Below are positions 16,791 to 25,703 of a DNA stretch of 64,000 bases, piece after piece (the stretch's first letter is position 1; the number at the start of each line of letters is the position of its first letter). Both the position numbers and the translations under genes were made by a program. The stretch is taken from assembly GCA_944326855.1 (NCBI GenBank), contig CALVFO010000026.1, forward strand, positions 97,797 through 161,796, written 5' to 3'. The notes beneath the pieces are model-generated. The model had not been told where the DNA came from. It searched no databases and saw only the letters and a program-made list of their open reading frames with translations. Source of the stretch: an uncultured Alistipes sp. GTDB taxonomy: Bacteria > Bacteroidota > Bacteroidia > Bacteroidales > Rikenellaceae.

Positions 16791-17420
16791 TCAGGTGTTT
16801 TTTTTGATGATGATTCCCTGCACCAGAAACAGTTTCCCGATTTTGGCTTTTTCGAGGGTAATGGGGTCGTATTCTTGGGTGTTGCGGGGTAATAGCAGTA
16901 ATTGTTCGGGATCTTCCCCCTGTCGGATAATTCGGATGCCGCTGAATCGGGTCGAATGGATGACGTAGGTTTCACCCGGAATGATGGAAGAAACGGGAAC
17001 CTGTTTGAGCATCAGCATGCTCCCTGCCGGAATCTCGGGTTGCATGGCCGTTCCCAGACAAAGACCGGCCACATCGCAGTCTTCGAACATGGGAAGATTG
17101 ATCAAAAAACGAGGTTCGGGGCGTTTATGACCCATTCGGACGATGTCCAGTACGTCCATACCGTAGAAGGGAACTCCGGTCGATGCGTTTTGGCGGGAAG
17201 AGAGGAACATGTCTCCTTCGCCACTCAACAACCATCCTTTACTGATCGAAGGATATTTGGCGGCGACGAGTTCGGCCAGATCACGACTGATTCCGTTGTT
17301 TCCTTTTTTGATCTGGTATAGATTTTCGCTGCGTTTCAGGCCGATTGTCAATGCGAACGAGTTGACGGACAAGCCTGTCCATTTGATGACCCGTTCCAGA
17401 CGTTGCCAATTGTCCAACAT
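16791..17420 (-). CDS. HTH/S24-type transcriptional regulator with degenerate protease site
   Basis: 209 residues. The N-terminal helix-turn-helix (about 1-65) is followed by an S24 (LexA/CI-like) domain (about 105-205). In cleaving members the catalytic Ser lies in a G-D-S-M motif; here it reads GTAMQPEI, with Ala125 in the Ser position. The catalytic Lys position appears to be Arg163 (SGIRIIRQ). If so, the protein cannot self-cleave and would act as a constitutive or ligand-sensing dimeric repressor. It heads the ribE operon. A perfect inverted repeat overlapping its own promoter (17461-17481) is a plausible operator. What it regulates beyond itself is unknown. Confidence 0.85.
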   Translation of the reverse strand: MLDNWQRLERVIKWTGLSVNSFALTIGLKRSENLYQIKKGNNGISRDLAELVAAKYPSISKGWLLSGEGDMFLSSRQNASTGVPFYGMDVLDIVRMGHKRPEPRFLINLPMFEDCDVAGLCLGTAMQPEIPAGSMLMLKQVPVSSIIPGETYVIHSTRFSGIRIIRQGEDPEQLLLLPRNTQEYDPITLEKAKIGKLFLVQGIIIKKNT

Positions 17421-17441
17421 GAGACTTCGATTGATTTACTG

Positions 17442-17472
17442 CAAAAATACATTTATTTATGGAATGTACAAA
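17442..17472 (-). promoter_or_regulatory. Promoter of the S24-ribE-kinase operon
   Basis: On the minus strand TTTG (17472-17469), 19 bases, then TATTTTTG (17449-17442). This is an exact match to the Bacteroidota vegetative promoter in both boxes and spacing, the clearest in the window. Confidence 0.85.
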
Positions 17473-17481
17473 TATCATTCC
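17461..17481. promoter_or_regulatory. Inverted repeat, candidate operator
   Basis: Perfect inverted repeat GGAATG-N9-CATTCC that encloses the -33 TTTG box of the operon promoter. A dimeric HTH protein bound here would block RNA polymerase. The first gene of the operon encodes such a protein, so autorepression is inferred. Confidence 0.6.
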
Positions 17482-17598
17482 TGACCGATTCCCGATAGCC
17501 GGGCTTTTTAAAATAAAACTGTGCCGTCGAAAAATAATTGTGTGCGGAGCTCCTTTTTTTGCATCCGCAGAAGGGGGAAGGGGAAATCTGAGAAAAAA

Positions 17599-17630
17599 TT
17601 TGTAATAACCGTGAAAAAATTGCAACTTTG
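17599..17630 (+). promoter_or_regulatory. Probable promoter of tRNA-Arg
   Basis: TTTG at 17599-17602, 20 bases, then CAACTTTG at 17623-17630 (one mismatch to TAnnTTTG). It ends 16 bases before the tRNA. Confidence 0.5.
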
Positions 17631-17646
17631 CACCGGATTTTATCCG

Positions 17647-17718
17647 GCCCCTGTAGTTCAATGGATAGAATGACAGATTCCGGTTCTGTTGATATGGGTT
17701 CGATTCCCGTCGGGGGTA
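17647..17718 (+). tRNA. tRNA-Arg (anticodon CCG)
   Basis: A full cloverleaf: acceptor GCCCCTG/CGGGGGT (with two G-U pairs), D stem GTTC/GAAT, anticodon stem ACAGA/TCTGT with loop TTCCGGT giving anticodon CCG (reads CGG), T arm ATGGG-TTCGATT-CCCGT, discriminator A. The CCA end is not encoded. It is 72 bases long and stands alone, followed directly by a branched hairpin. Confidence 0.95.
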
Positions 17719-17731
17719 CTTCCGTGTAAAG

Positions 17732-17826
17732 AAACATCCGAACAAAGGAAAAAAGCCGGCTGTATCACAGCGGCTCCACGAAAATCTGAAAAAAGTTTTC
17801 GTTTCCCTTGTTCGGATGTTTTTTTG
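17732..17826 (+). terminator. Branched (three-way) terminator or small structured RNA after tRNA-Arg
   Basis: A long closing stem (AAACATCCGAACAA at 17732-17745 with TTGTTCGGATGTTT at 17808-17821, extended by GGAA pairs after one mismatch) encloses two further hairpins. These are AGCC-g-GCTGT-atc-ACAGC-GGCT (17754-17775) and ACGAAAA/TTTTCGT (17778-17802). A run of T follows (17819-17825). This would terminate the tRNA transcript, but the three-way shape is unusual for that purpose and could be a stable RNA in its own right. The rest of 17421-18002 holds no gene that I can support. Confidence 0.75.
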
Positions 17827-18002
17827 TTGCAATTCTGTCGCCGGGATTGGGTCGTTTCATTTTGTTGCATTACCTTTATAGAAGAGCGAGCGTACGTGCG
17901 ATTTCGGATGGTTTTACATGCGGGAAAATCCGCGGACGCTGGCTGAATGTGCTGTCCGGGAAATGTTGTTTTTGAAGTTGAAATGTTGCAAAATGAAGGA
18001 TT

Positions 18003-18563
18003 ATGAAACTAAGAATGTTGTTTTTAGTGTTACTGCTGCCTTTGTTGGGTCACACTCAAGAGAAGCGTCATTTCATGTCGGTATCGGCGGGGGTTTGGGA
18101 AAATGACGGAGGGTATTTTTATCGAGCGATCGATTTTTCATTCGGCCCAGCTTTCGCACTCGAGTATCAGTATCTCTGGACGGACTGCGTGTCTCTCCGG
18201 GGAAAGTTTTCAGCAGGAGCTATTTCCAGAAAAGCCATTGGGGAGGTAGTCAGACCCGTCAGTGTGACAGCCGGTATTTTATGGACCCCTTTTGGAGAAA
18301 AATTCAGAAATTTCCAGATCGGGGTTTCACCCGGTTATGTATGCTGCCGATACGACTACATGGACGTAGAACGTCCTGTCAACGATCAGAATCGTATAGA
18401 TACCCATCATGTATTCGGCATCGAATTTCCCGTCCGATTTCATTTTATCAATAATGATCGTCATGTATTTGGGATTAATTTTGATTTGATTACAGTCTTT
18501 ACCGGCGGTCGTTATCAAATATTTACGTTACAAAATATGTTGTCTTACGGGCTGAAATTTTAG
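18003..18563 (+). CDS. Small outer-membrane beta-barrel protein, unknown function
   Basis: 186 residues with a signal peptide (MKLRMLFLVLLLPLLGHTQ). Alternating hydrophobic and aromatic strands and a terminal Phe (MLSYGLKF) suggest an eight-stranded outer-membrane barrel. There is no family motif I recognise. Base composition is visibly more AT-rich than neighbouring genes, and it lies next to a tRNA gene, so it may be recently acquired. A hairpin at 18591 probably ends its transcript. It could be strain-specific. Confidence 0.65.
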   Translation: MKLRMLFLVLLLPLLGHTQEKRHFMSVSAGVWENDGGYFYRAIDFSFGPAFALEYQYLWTDCVSLRGKFSAGAISRKAIGEVVRPVSVTAGILWTPFGEKFRNFQIGVSPGYVCCRYDYMDVERPVNDQNRIDTHHVFGIEFPVRFHFINNDRHVFGINFDLITVFTGGRYQIFTLQNMLSYGLKF

Positions 18564-18590
18564 TGTCTGAAGTCGGCCTGCTCCCATATC

Positions 18591-18615
18591 GGGTCGTCCT
18601 TTGCCGGGGCGACCC
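18591..18615 (+). terminator. Terminator after the small barrel protein gene
   Basis: GGGTCG pairs with CGACCC, with an inner CC/GG, followed by TTTACTT. It lies 27 bases past the stop. Apart from this and a promoter box, 18564-18910 shows nothing. Confidence 0.6.
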
Positions 18616-18831
18616 TTTACTTGTGTCAACAAACCGGAATTCGGCTTTCTGAAAGATGGCAGGTAATCTCCTTCGTGGGTTATCTGACAAAGACGACATC
18701 CTGCGCATGGATGGACGGATGAGGCCCTGTGTTTCTTGTCGTATCTATATCTCTGACTTCCCTATCTTTCGTCCCATTCTACTCGGGAACAAACGCCCGG
18801 CCCGGATCTGTGTGAGTTTCCAAATATTTTT

Positions 18832-18839
18832 TATTTTTG
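18832..18839 (+). promoter_or_regulatory. -7 box for the first rhamnosidase gene
   Basis: TATTTTTG, an exact TAnnTTTG match, 71 bases upstream of the ATG at 18911. Confidence 0.5.
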
Positions 18840-18910
18840 TACAATTGGGAAAAGGCTCTCCGCCATCCGTATTTTCCCCCAACTACTGATCCGCTTACTG
18901 ATAATTCGTT

Positions 18911-21900
18911 ATGAAAAAAAGATTGTTTACCGTTTGCATCGGGATATTGTCTGCATGGACAGGCGTATGCTTCGCTCAATCTAATCCCGGGAACCTCACC
19001 GCTCATCAATTAAGAACAGAATACCTGGTCAATCCGGTCGGCATCGATGAAACCTCTCCCCGATTGAGTTGGCAGTTATCCTCTCCTCTCAATGCGGAGA
19101 AACAGACGGCCTATCGCGTGCTGGTCGCCTCTTCGCTCGATGCTCTCCGTCAGGATCGGGGTGATCTGTGGGACAGTGGGAAGATCCTTTCCGATCAGAC
19201 TCTCCATGTGGTTTATGACGGTCAGAACCTGACTTCCCGTATGGAAGTTTGGTGGAAGGTGATGGTCTGGGACAAGGAAGGCAAACCTTCCGCTTGGAGT
19301 GAGCCGGCTCAGTGGAGCATGGGGCTGCTTCAGGAACGGGACTGGCAGGCCCAATGGATTGCCGACAGCACCGCGATGAAAACCGAAATCGAATTGATCC
19401 CCAAGATCGATGGCTTTTGCAGCCTGGTCGCTCATCGGGCCGATACCACCCAACGGGTTACCATCGATCTGGGTGCGTCGAAAACTTTCGATACGATTAA
19501 GCTGTTCCCGGCCCGACCGTTCGATTATCGGGCCGATGTGCCGGGCTTTTTGTTCCCGGTTCGTTTTCGGATCGAAGTAGCCGATCAGGAAGATTTTTCG
19601 GATCTCCGCACGATCGCCGACTATACCCGAACGGATATTCCCAATCCGGGCGTAGAACCGCAATCTTACCCGGTTCCGACTACGACCGCCCGGTTTGTTC
19701 GGCTGACCGTAACCCGTTTGGCCCTGCGTGATGGGGACAATTACGGCTTCGCGCTGGCCGAAATGCAGGTTCTTTCGGGCGGAAAAAACCTGGCCGAAAA
19801 AGCCTCCGTTCTTTCCGACGATGCTATTAAGCGTTGGAACTGGAATCCTTTTTATTTGACCGACGGCATCCTGAGATCGACTCCTCTGGGTCTGGAAATG
19901 TACGGGGCCCTGCCGGCTACGTATGCACGCAAAACGTTTTCGCTTCCAAAACCCGTTAAAAAGGCCACTCTTTACGTAACAGCCAAGGGGTTGTATGAAT
20001 TCCGGATCAACGGACAGAAACTGGGCAATCAACGTCTGGCTCCGGAATGGACGGATTACCATAAACGGATCAGTTATCAGACCTATGACATCACCCCTTG
20101 GGTGCAAACCGGCGAGAATGCCGCTGCAGCAACTCTGGCCGAAGGTTGGTATGCCGGGGAATTGTGGGCTTCGGGTCGTTTCACCTATGGGAAATATCCT
20201 GAATTGCTGGCCCAGATCGAGGTCGAATTTGCCGACGGCACCCGTCAGGTGATCCCGACGGACGCAAGTTGGAAAACGACGACGCAAGGTCCGGTTACGG
20301 CGGCCGGTATCTATCGGGGCGAAATGTATGATGCCCGTTTGGAACTGTCGGGATGGGATCGGCCCGGTTTCGACGACAGCCGTTGGACGTCGGCCGGTGC
20401 TTTCATGCCGAATTCTCTGCGGCTGATTTCTTTGCGCAACGAGCCGATCCGGGTCGAACAAGAGATCAGACCCCAATCGATTACCGAACCGAAGCCCGGA
20501 GTCTATGTGATTGATTTCGGGCAGAATCTGGTGGGGTGCTGTCATTTCAAATTGAAAGGAAAGGCCGGGAAGACCGTTACTTTCCGCCATGCGGAAGCGG
20601 TTTATGACGATGGAACGTTGTACACGATCAGTATCCGGTTAGCGCCGCAGATCGATCAGTATACCCCGGCTCGGGACGGAGAGTTCGAATACGAACCGAC
20701 GTTTACCTACCATGGATTCCGCTATGCTGAGGTTTCGGGGGTGGAAGAAGCTCCTACGCTCGATGATGTCGTGGCTCGGGTGTTTCATTCATCGGCTCCG
20801 TTCACCGGCACGTTTGCCTGCTCCAACGATTCGTTGAATCAGTTGATGAGCAATATCTTGTGGACTCAGCGATCCAACCTGATGAGTACCCCCAACGACT
20901 GTCCGCAGCGGGATGAACGCATGGGATGGATGGGCGATATTCAGGCCTTCGGCCAAACGGCCATTTTCAACATGGATCTGGCGGCCTTCATCACCAAATT
21001 CGCACAGGACATGCGGGACGGTCAGGCGGATGACGGTCGTTTCCCGGACTATGCGCCGCATCCGGGGGGTGCCAACGATTTTCGTAAGGGGGCTCCTGCC
21101 TGGGGGGACTGCGGTGTGATGCTGCCTTGGACGGCTTATATCAATTATGCCGACCGTCGGTTGCTCGAAGAGCAGTTTGCGGCGGCCAAAGCCTGGGTGG
21201 ACTATATCGCCCGCAACAACCCGGACCTGATTTGGCGTAATGGTCGCAACAGCGATTACAGCGACTGGATGAACGGCGACGAAATCATCACGCCCGGTTG
21301 GCCCAGAAAGGGGGCCGAAGTACCCAAAGAGGTTTTTGCTACGGCTTTTTTCGCCCGTTCGACCCAGATCGTAGCCCGTATGGCGGAAGAGATCGGTTAT
21401 CCGCTTGAAGCGGACCGTTACCGTCAACTGGCCGAAGCGATCAAAAAGGCCTTCAACCAGGCTTTTGTAGAGCCCGACGGACATATTCTGGGCGATACGC
21501 AGGCGGGATATGCCATTGCCTTGAATTTCGATCTGCTTCCCGAAGAGTTGCGGGCCAAAGCCGCCGCCCTGATGGTCGACAACATCCAAAACAAATACCA
21601 GGGACGACTTTCCACCGGGATTCAGACCTCCCACCGCATGATGATGGAACTGGTCCGGGAAGGGTATGCCGATGTGGCCTGGCAGTTGATGACCAGCCGG
21701 GCTTTCCCCTCGTGGCTGTATATGGTCGACAACGGTGCCACTACGATTTGGGAACGTTGGGACGGGTATGTGAAGGGCCGTGGTTTCTATCAGGAAAGCA
21801 ATACCAACTCCATGAACCATTGGGCGTTCGGTTCGGTGGGCGAATGGATGTGGCGTTATATTGCCGGGTTGAATCCCGATGAGGCGCATCCCGGATGGGA

Positions 21901-22192
21901 ACATTTCTTCATCACGCCGATCCCGGGCGGCAATGTCACTTGGGCCAAAGCAGATTATGAAAGTATCCGGGGGAAAATCTCCAGCCACTGGAAAATCGAA
22001 AAAGGCAAGTTCCGGCTCGATGTCGAGATTCCTGTCGGCACGTCCGCAACGGTTTCTCTGCCGTCCGATCGGGCTACCGGCATCACCCTGAACGGGAAGA
22101 AGGTAGAACCCATCGCTTTCGACCATCGAACGGCGACCTTGGAACTCGAATCGGGAATCTACCAGCTTGTGGCTCCTTTCCGGCAGGAATAA
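18911..22192 (+). CDS. Secreted GH78 alpha-L-rhamnosidase with inserted discoidin-like domain
   Basis: 1093 residues with a signal peptide (MKKRLFTVCIGILSAWTGVCFAQ). Order: fibronectin-like N-domain (about 30-140), an extra beta-rich region (about 160-290) resembling an F5/8-type C (discoidin) sugar-binding domain, GH78 N-terminal sandwich (about 340-500), (alpha/alpha)6 catalytic barrel (about 620-980), and a C-terminal sandwich. Catalytic motifs are NDCPQRDERMGWMGD (near 661-675, general acid Glu) and GATTIWERWDGY (near 940, base Glu). It removes terminal alpha-L-rhamnose from plant or bacterial glycans. The second GH78 protein lacks the insert. Confidence 0.93.
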   Translation: MKKRLFTVCIGILSAWTGVCFAQSNPGNLTAHQLRTEYLVNPVGIDETSPRLSWQLSSPLNAEKQTAYRVLVASSLDALRQDRGDLWDSGKILSDQTLHVVYDGQNLTSRMEVWWKVMVWDKEGKPSAWSEPAQWSMGLLQERDWQAQWIADSTAMKTEIELIPKIDGFCSLVAHRADTTQRVTIDLGASKTFDTIKLFPARPFDYRADVPGFLFPVRFRIEVADQEDFSDLRTIADYTRTDIPNPGVEPQSYPVPTTTARFVRLTVTRLALRDGDNYGFALAEMQVLSGGKNLAEKASVLSDDAIKRWNWNPFYLTDGILRSTPLGLEMYGALPATYARKTFSLPKPVKKATLYVTAKGLYEFRINGQKLGNQRLAPEWTDYHKRISYQTYDITPWVQTGENAAAATLAEGWYAGELWASGRFTYGKYPELLAQIEVEFADGTRQVIPTDASWKTTTQGPVTAAGIYRGEMYDARLELSGWDRPGFDDSRWTSAGAFMPNSLRLISLRNEPIRVEQEIRPQSITEPKPGVYVIDFGQNLVGCCHFKLKGKAGKTVTFRHAEAVYDDGTLYTISIRLAPQIDQYTPARDGEFEYEPTFTYHGFRYAEVSGVEEAPTLDDVVARVFHSSAPFTGTFACSNDSLNQLMSNILWTQRSNLMSTPNDCPQRDERMGWMGDIQAFGQTAIFNMDLAAFITKFAQDMRDGQADDGRFPDYAPHPGGANDFRKGAPAWGDCGVMLPWTAYINYADRRLLEEQFAAAKAWVDYIARNNPDLIWRNGRNSDYSDWMNGDEIITPGWPRKGAEVPKEVFATAFFARSTQIVARMAEEIGYPLEADRYRQLAEAIKKAFNQAFVEPDGHILGDTQAGYAIALNFDLLPEELRAKAAALMVDNIQNKYQGRLSTGIQTSHRMMMELVREGYADVAWQLMTSRAFPSWLYMVDNGATTIWERWDGYVKGRGFYQESNTNSMNHWAFGSVGEWMWRYIAGLNPDEAHPGWEHFFITPIPGGNVTWAKADYESIRGKISSHWKIEKGKFRLDVEIPVGTSATVSLPSDRATGITLNGKKVEPIAFDHRTATLELESGIYQLVAPFRQE

Positions 22193-22684
22193 ACCGAACG
22201 GAGAGAGGGTGTCGGGAAATCGGGCTTTTCGTGAAGGTCGTGGTGGGAAAAGCCATGACTCCGGATGCATATGTAGTCGATGTCGATCGGGATATGCAAT
22301 GAGGATGTCGACAGGTCCTTTGGGAAGGGACCGTTCTGAAAAATTCCGGACGGGGAAGCGTCGATTCAGCGTCGATCCGCAGGCTGGTTTAAGTCGCCTG
22401 CCAAATCGTTGAATACGAAAACAGGGGGCCGGAAGAAGACCGGAAAAAGCAGGAGAAGCGAGTGTTTGGAATCAGGCCCCTGAACCCAGACCGGGCATCC
22501 CTGCATCAGGAACCGGGGCTCGGAAATCAGGGGACAGGAACCGAAATCTGGAAACCGGGGAGCAAGAACCGGGGAACAAGAACCGGGGAGGCGGGGCCGG
22601 GAACTTTTCCTTTCTTCGGGTCGGGGACTTTTTCTCTTTCCGGGTATGGGATTCCGCATCATCGAACCTTTAACATGTGAACAT
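22193..22684 (+). other. Gene-free gap between the two rhamnosidase genes
   Basis: I see no supported gene and no exact -7 box. The right half is purine-rich and carries imperfect G-rich repeats, listed separately. It probably contains the leader of the second rhamnosidase gene. Confidence 0.5.
22508..22601 (+). repeat. Imperfect G-rich short tandem repeats
   Basis: A unit of about 14 bases, GAACCGGGGANCAA, occurs in consecutive copies around 22550-22595, with weaker copies upstream. Four runs of four G lie within about 40 bases, so a G-quadruplex is possible in the leader of the gene at 22685. There are too few and too short units for a CRISPR array. Confidence 0.55.
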
Positions 22685-25420
22685 ATGAAAATTTCGAAGA
22701 TTTGGTTTTTGGCATTGTTCATCGGGTTGGGAGCTTGTCAGACTCCGCAAGTAACGGTCGAACATCTGCGCGTCGAGATGCAGGAAAATCCGGTCGGGAT
22801 CGGAACGACCCATCCTCGTTTTTCCTGGCAGTTGCAGGCTTCGGTCGCCGATGTCGTTCAGTCGGCTTATCGGATCGAGGTGGCTCGTTCTGAAAAGGAA
22901 CTTCAGTCCGGAGATCTGGTGTGGGATTCGGGACGTGTCGCCGACAGCCTGTCGGTATTGATTCCGTACGGAGGTCCGTCGCTCGAATCGGGCAGTGAAT
23001 ACTACTGGCGGGTGCGGGTCGAAACGAATCGGGGCGAAACGCCCTGGAGCCCCGTGGGCCGATGGTCGATGGCGTTGCTCGATGCGCAGGATTGGCGGGC
23101 CGAGTGGATCGGCATAGCTCCCGAAGATTCGACGATGACTTTCGGAGGAGATACCAACCGCCCCTGGATCCGGACCCGTCTGTCGGCCCGGTATCTGCGC
23201 AAGGAGTTTTCGGTGGAAGGCGAAGTCTCCCGGGCCATGCTTTATATCTGTGGTTTGGGAGCCTATGATGCTTACCTGAACGGCGAGCGGATCGGGAATG
23301 CCGTATTGGCACCGGCGCAAACCAATTTTGCGAAGACGACCTATTTCAACACCTATGAGGTTACTGCGATGCTGGAGAGCGGTACGAATGCGCTGGGGGT
23401 CGTATTGGGAAACCAGCATTATTATTCTACGCGCAATCCGGGGATTATCGGTTACGGTTATCCGCAGTTGCTGGCCCAGCTGGAGGTGGAATATGCCGAT
23501 GGCACTCGGGATACGGTGGTGAGCGATCTCTCCTGGCAGGTTACCGATCGGGGACCGATTGTCGCCAACAACGAGTTCGACGGCGAGGAATACGATGCCC
23601 GTCTGGAAATGCCGGGCTGGAATCGGGCCGGATACGATGCATCGGCCTGGCGGAAACCCGATCGGATGAAAGCTCCGACGGGACAGTTCTGCGCCCAGCC
23701 TAATCCACCCATGGTGATCCACGAAGAGTTGAAGCCGGTTTCTGTCAAACGGCTGGACGATGGCCGACTGATTGTGGATATGGGACAGAACATGGTCGGT
23801 TGGTTACGGGTACGACTCCAGGGGAAGAAGGATCAGCCGATTCAGTTCCGGTTCGCCGAGTTGTTGACTCCCGACGGGAACCTCTATATGGATAACCTGC
23901 GAGGGGCCTTGGTGACCGATATATATACGCCGGCTATCGACGGCTCTTTCGAATGGGAGCCCCGGTTCGTGTATCACGGCTTCCGGTATGTCGAGATCAG
24001 CGGCCTGGATGAGCTTCCCGAAGCGGATTCTTTGACCGGCTGTGTGATTTACGACGATATGGAGACCACCGGAACGTTCGAAACCTCCAACGAAGTGCTC
24101 AATCAGGTTTTCCGGAATGCCTATTGGGGGATTCGGGGCAATTACCGGAGCTTCCCCACCGACTGTCCTCAACGAGACGAACGGTTGGGCTGGCTGGGCG
24201 ACCGGACGACCGGAGCCTATGGCGAAGCCTTCGTGTTCGACAATGCGCTGATGTATAACAAATGGTTGCAGGATATCGAGGATTCCCAAAGTCCCGAAGG
24301 GTGCATCTCGGCCGTCAGTCCGGCTTATTGGGAAATCTATCAGGATAACGTCACCTGGCCGGCTGCCTATTTTACGGTGGCGGATATGCTCTATCGTCAT
24401 TTCGGCGATACGAGCGGGATCGTACGTCACTATCCTTCGATGAAACGTTTTGTCGACCGGATTGTGTCGGCGGCCATGGAAGACGATATCGTGGTCAAAG
24501 ACCGTTACGGCGATTGGTGCATGCCGCCCGAACGTCAGGAGCTGATCCATTCTCAGGACCCCGCCCGCAAAACCCCCGGTCCGATTCTCTCGACGACCGT
24601 TTTCTATCATTTGTTGGAATTGATGAGCGAATACGCGGTTTTAAGCGGCAACGAGGCCGATACAACGGCTTATTGCGAGTTGGCAGCCCGGATCAAAAAG
24701 GCCTATAACGAACGCTATTTCGATCCGCAAACAGCCCGGTACGGGAACAATACGGTGACCGGGAACGTGTTGTCGCTTCGGCTCGGATTGGTTCCGGAGG
24801 GGTATGAAGAACGGGTTGCCCGGAATATCGTGGATAAAACGGTCGGTGAATTCGATGGTCATGTCAGCACCGGGGTATTGGGCATTCAGCACCTAATGCG
24901 CGGGTTGACCGAGAGCGGACACGTGGATTTGGCCTATCGCATCGCCACCAACGATACCTATCCCAGTTGGGGGTATATGGCCAAGCAGGGAGCCACGACC
25001 ATCTGGGAGTTGTGGAATGGTGATACCGCGGCTCCGGACATGAACTCCTGCAACCATGTGATGTTGTTGGGAGACCTGTTGATCTGGTATTACGAAAACC
25101 TGGCCGGTATTCGCAACGATCCCTCCAGCATCGCTTTCAAACGCCTCCGCATGACTCCGGTATTCCCGGAAGGGCTCGAGGAGGTAAAGGCGAGCTATCG
25201 CTCTCCGTATGGGACGATCGCAAGTCATTGGACGTTGCACGGAAATGACTTTACCTGGGAGATCGAACTGCCGGCCAATACTTCGGCCCGGATCGAAATC
25301 CCGGCCCGTTTCGGAGTCCGTTCCGCGGATCAGCCGGGGGTACGCAGCCTGTCTCAGGGAGAGACTTCAACGGTCATCGAGATCGGCTCGGGGCGGTATC
25401 GGTTCGTTTCGGCCCGCTGA
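22685..25420 (+). CDS. GH78 alpha-L-rhamnosidase lipoprotein
   Basis: 911 residues. The ATG at 22685 opens a lipoprotein signal (MKISKIWFLALFIGLGAC), so the enzyme is anchored in a membrane, probably on the outer membrane. It has the same GH78 layout as its neighbour but no discoidin-like insert. Catalytic motifs are DCPQRDERLGWLGDRTTG (near 492) and GATTIWELWNGD (near 768). It removes alpha-L-rhamnosyl residues. Its divergence from the other GH78 protein suggests a different linkage or aglycone. It converges on the second heparinase-like gene, with a shared bidirectional terminator between them. Confidence 0.92.
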   Translation: MKISKIWFLALFIGLGACQTPQVTVEHLRVEMQENPVGIGTTHPRFSWQLQASVADVVQSAYRIEVARSEKELQSGDLVWDSGRVADSLSVLIPYGGPSLESGSEYYWRVRVETNRGETPWSPVGRWSMALLDAQDWRAEWIGIAPEDSTMTFGGDTNRPWIRTRLSARYLRKEFSVEGEVSRAMLYICGLGAYDAYLNGERIGNAVLAPAQTNFAKTTYFNTYEVTAMLESGTNALGVVLGNQHYYSTRNPGIIGYGYPQLLAQLEVEYADGTRDTVVSDLSWQVTDRGPIVANNEFDGEEYDARLEMPGWNRAGYDASAWRKPDRMKAPTGQFCAQPNPPMVIHEELKPVSVKRLDDGRLIVDMGQNMVGWLRVRLQGKKDQPIQFRFAELLTPDGNLYMDNLRGALVTDIYTPAIDGSFEWEPRFVYHGFRYVEISGLDELPEADSLTGCVIYDDMETTGTFETSNEVLNQVFRNAYWGIRGNYRSFPTDCPQRDERLGWLGDRTTGAYGEAFVFDNALMYNKWLQDIEDSQSPEGCISAVSPAYWEIYQDNVTWPAAYFTVADMLYRHFGDTSGIVRHYPSMKRFVDRIVSAAMEDDIVVKDRYGDWCMPPERQELIHSQDPARKTPGPILSTTVFYHLLELMSEYAVLSGNEADTTAYCELAARIKKAYNERYFDPQTARYGNNTVTGNVLSLRLGLVPEGYEERVARNIVDKTVGEFDGHVSTGVLGIQHLMRGLTESGHVDLAYRIATNDTYPSWGYMAKQGATTIWELWNGDTAAPDMNSCNHVMLLGDLLIWYYENLAGIRNDPSSIAFKRLRMTPVFPEGLEEVKASYRSPYGTIASHWTLHGNDFTWEIELPANTSARIEIPARFGVRSADQPGVRSLSQGETSTVIEIGSGRYRFVSAR

Positions 25421-25491
25421 TCCGACCGAAATAATCCCGGTGCGGATTCGAACGGTGCACGTTTCTGATCCGAGACGGGAAGTGTGTGGGT

Positions 25492-25533
25492 AAACAAACG
25501 CCTGACCTTTTCGAAAGGTCAGGCGTTTGTTTT
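25492..25533. terminator. Bidirectional terminator between convergent rhamnosidase and heparinase genes
   Basis: Near-perfect stem of about 16-19 bp (core CAAACGCCTGACC/GGTCAGGCGTTTG) with A and T runs at the two ends, so it can act on both strands. Confidence 0.88.
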
Positions 25534-25703
25534 GAGAAAACTCCGATGGAGGTATGGGGTCATTCGGGTCGGTTACGAAGGCGACAAGGGACGTGTCGCC
25601 AAAGAGATTCGTAGTGCCGGGAAAGTGAGTGGTCGGGAGATAATCTCCCGCTGGAACCCGTTCCCGAATGCGTGGGGGCGAGAACGTTCCGACGATTCTG
25701 TCG

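Noticed and set aside
17647-18003. Integrative element at tRNA-Arg
   Set aside because: No repeat of the tRNA 3' end and no integrase gene were found downstream.
22508-22601. CRISPR array
   Set aside because: Units are about 14 bases, imperfect and without unique spacers, and no cas genes are present.
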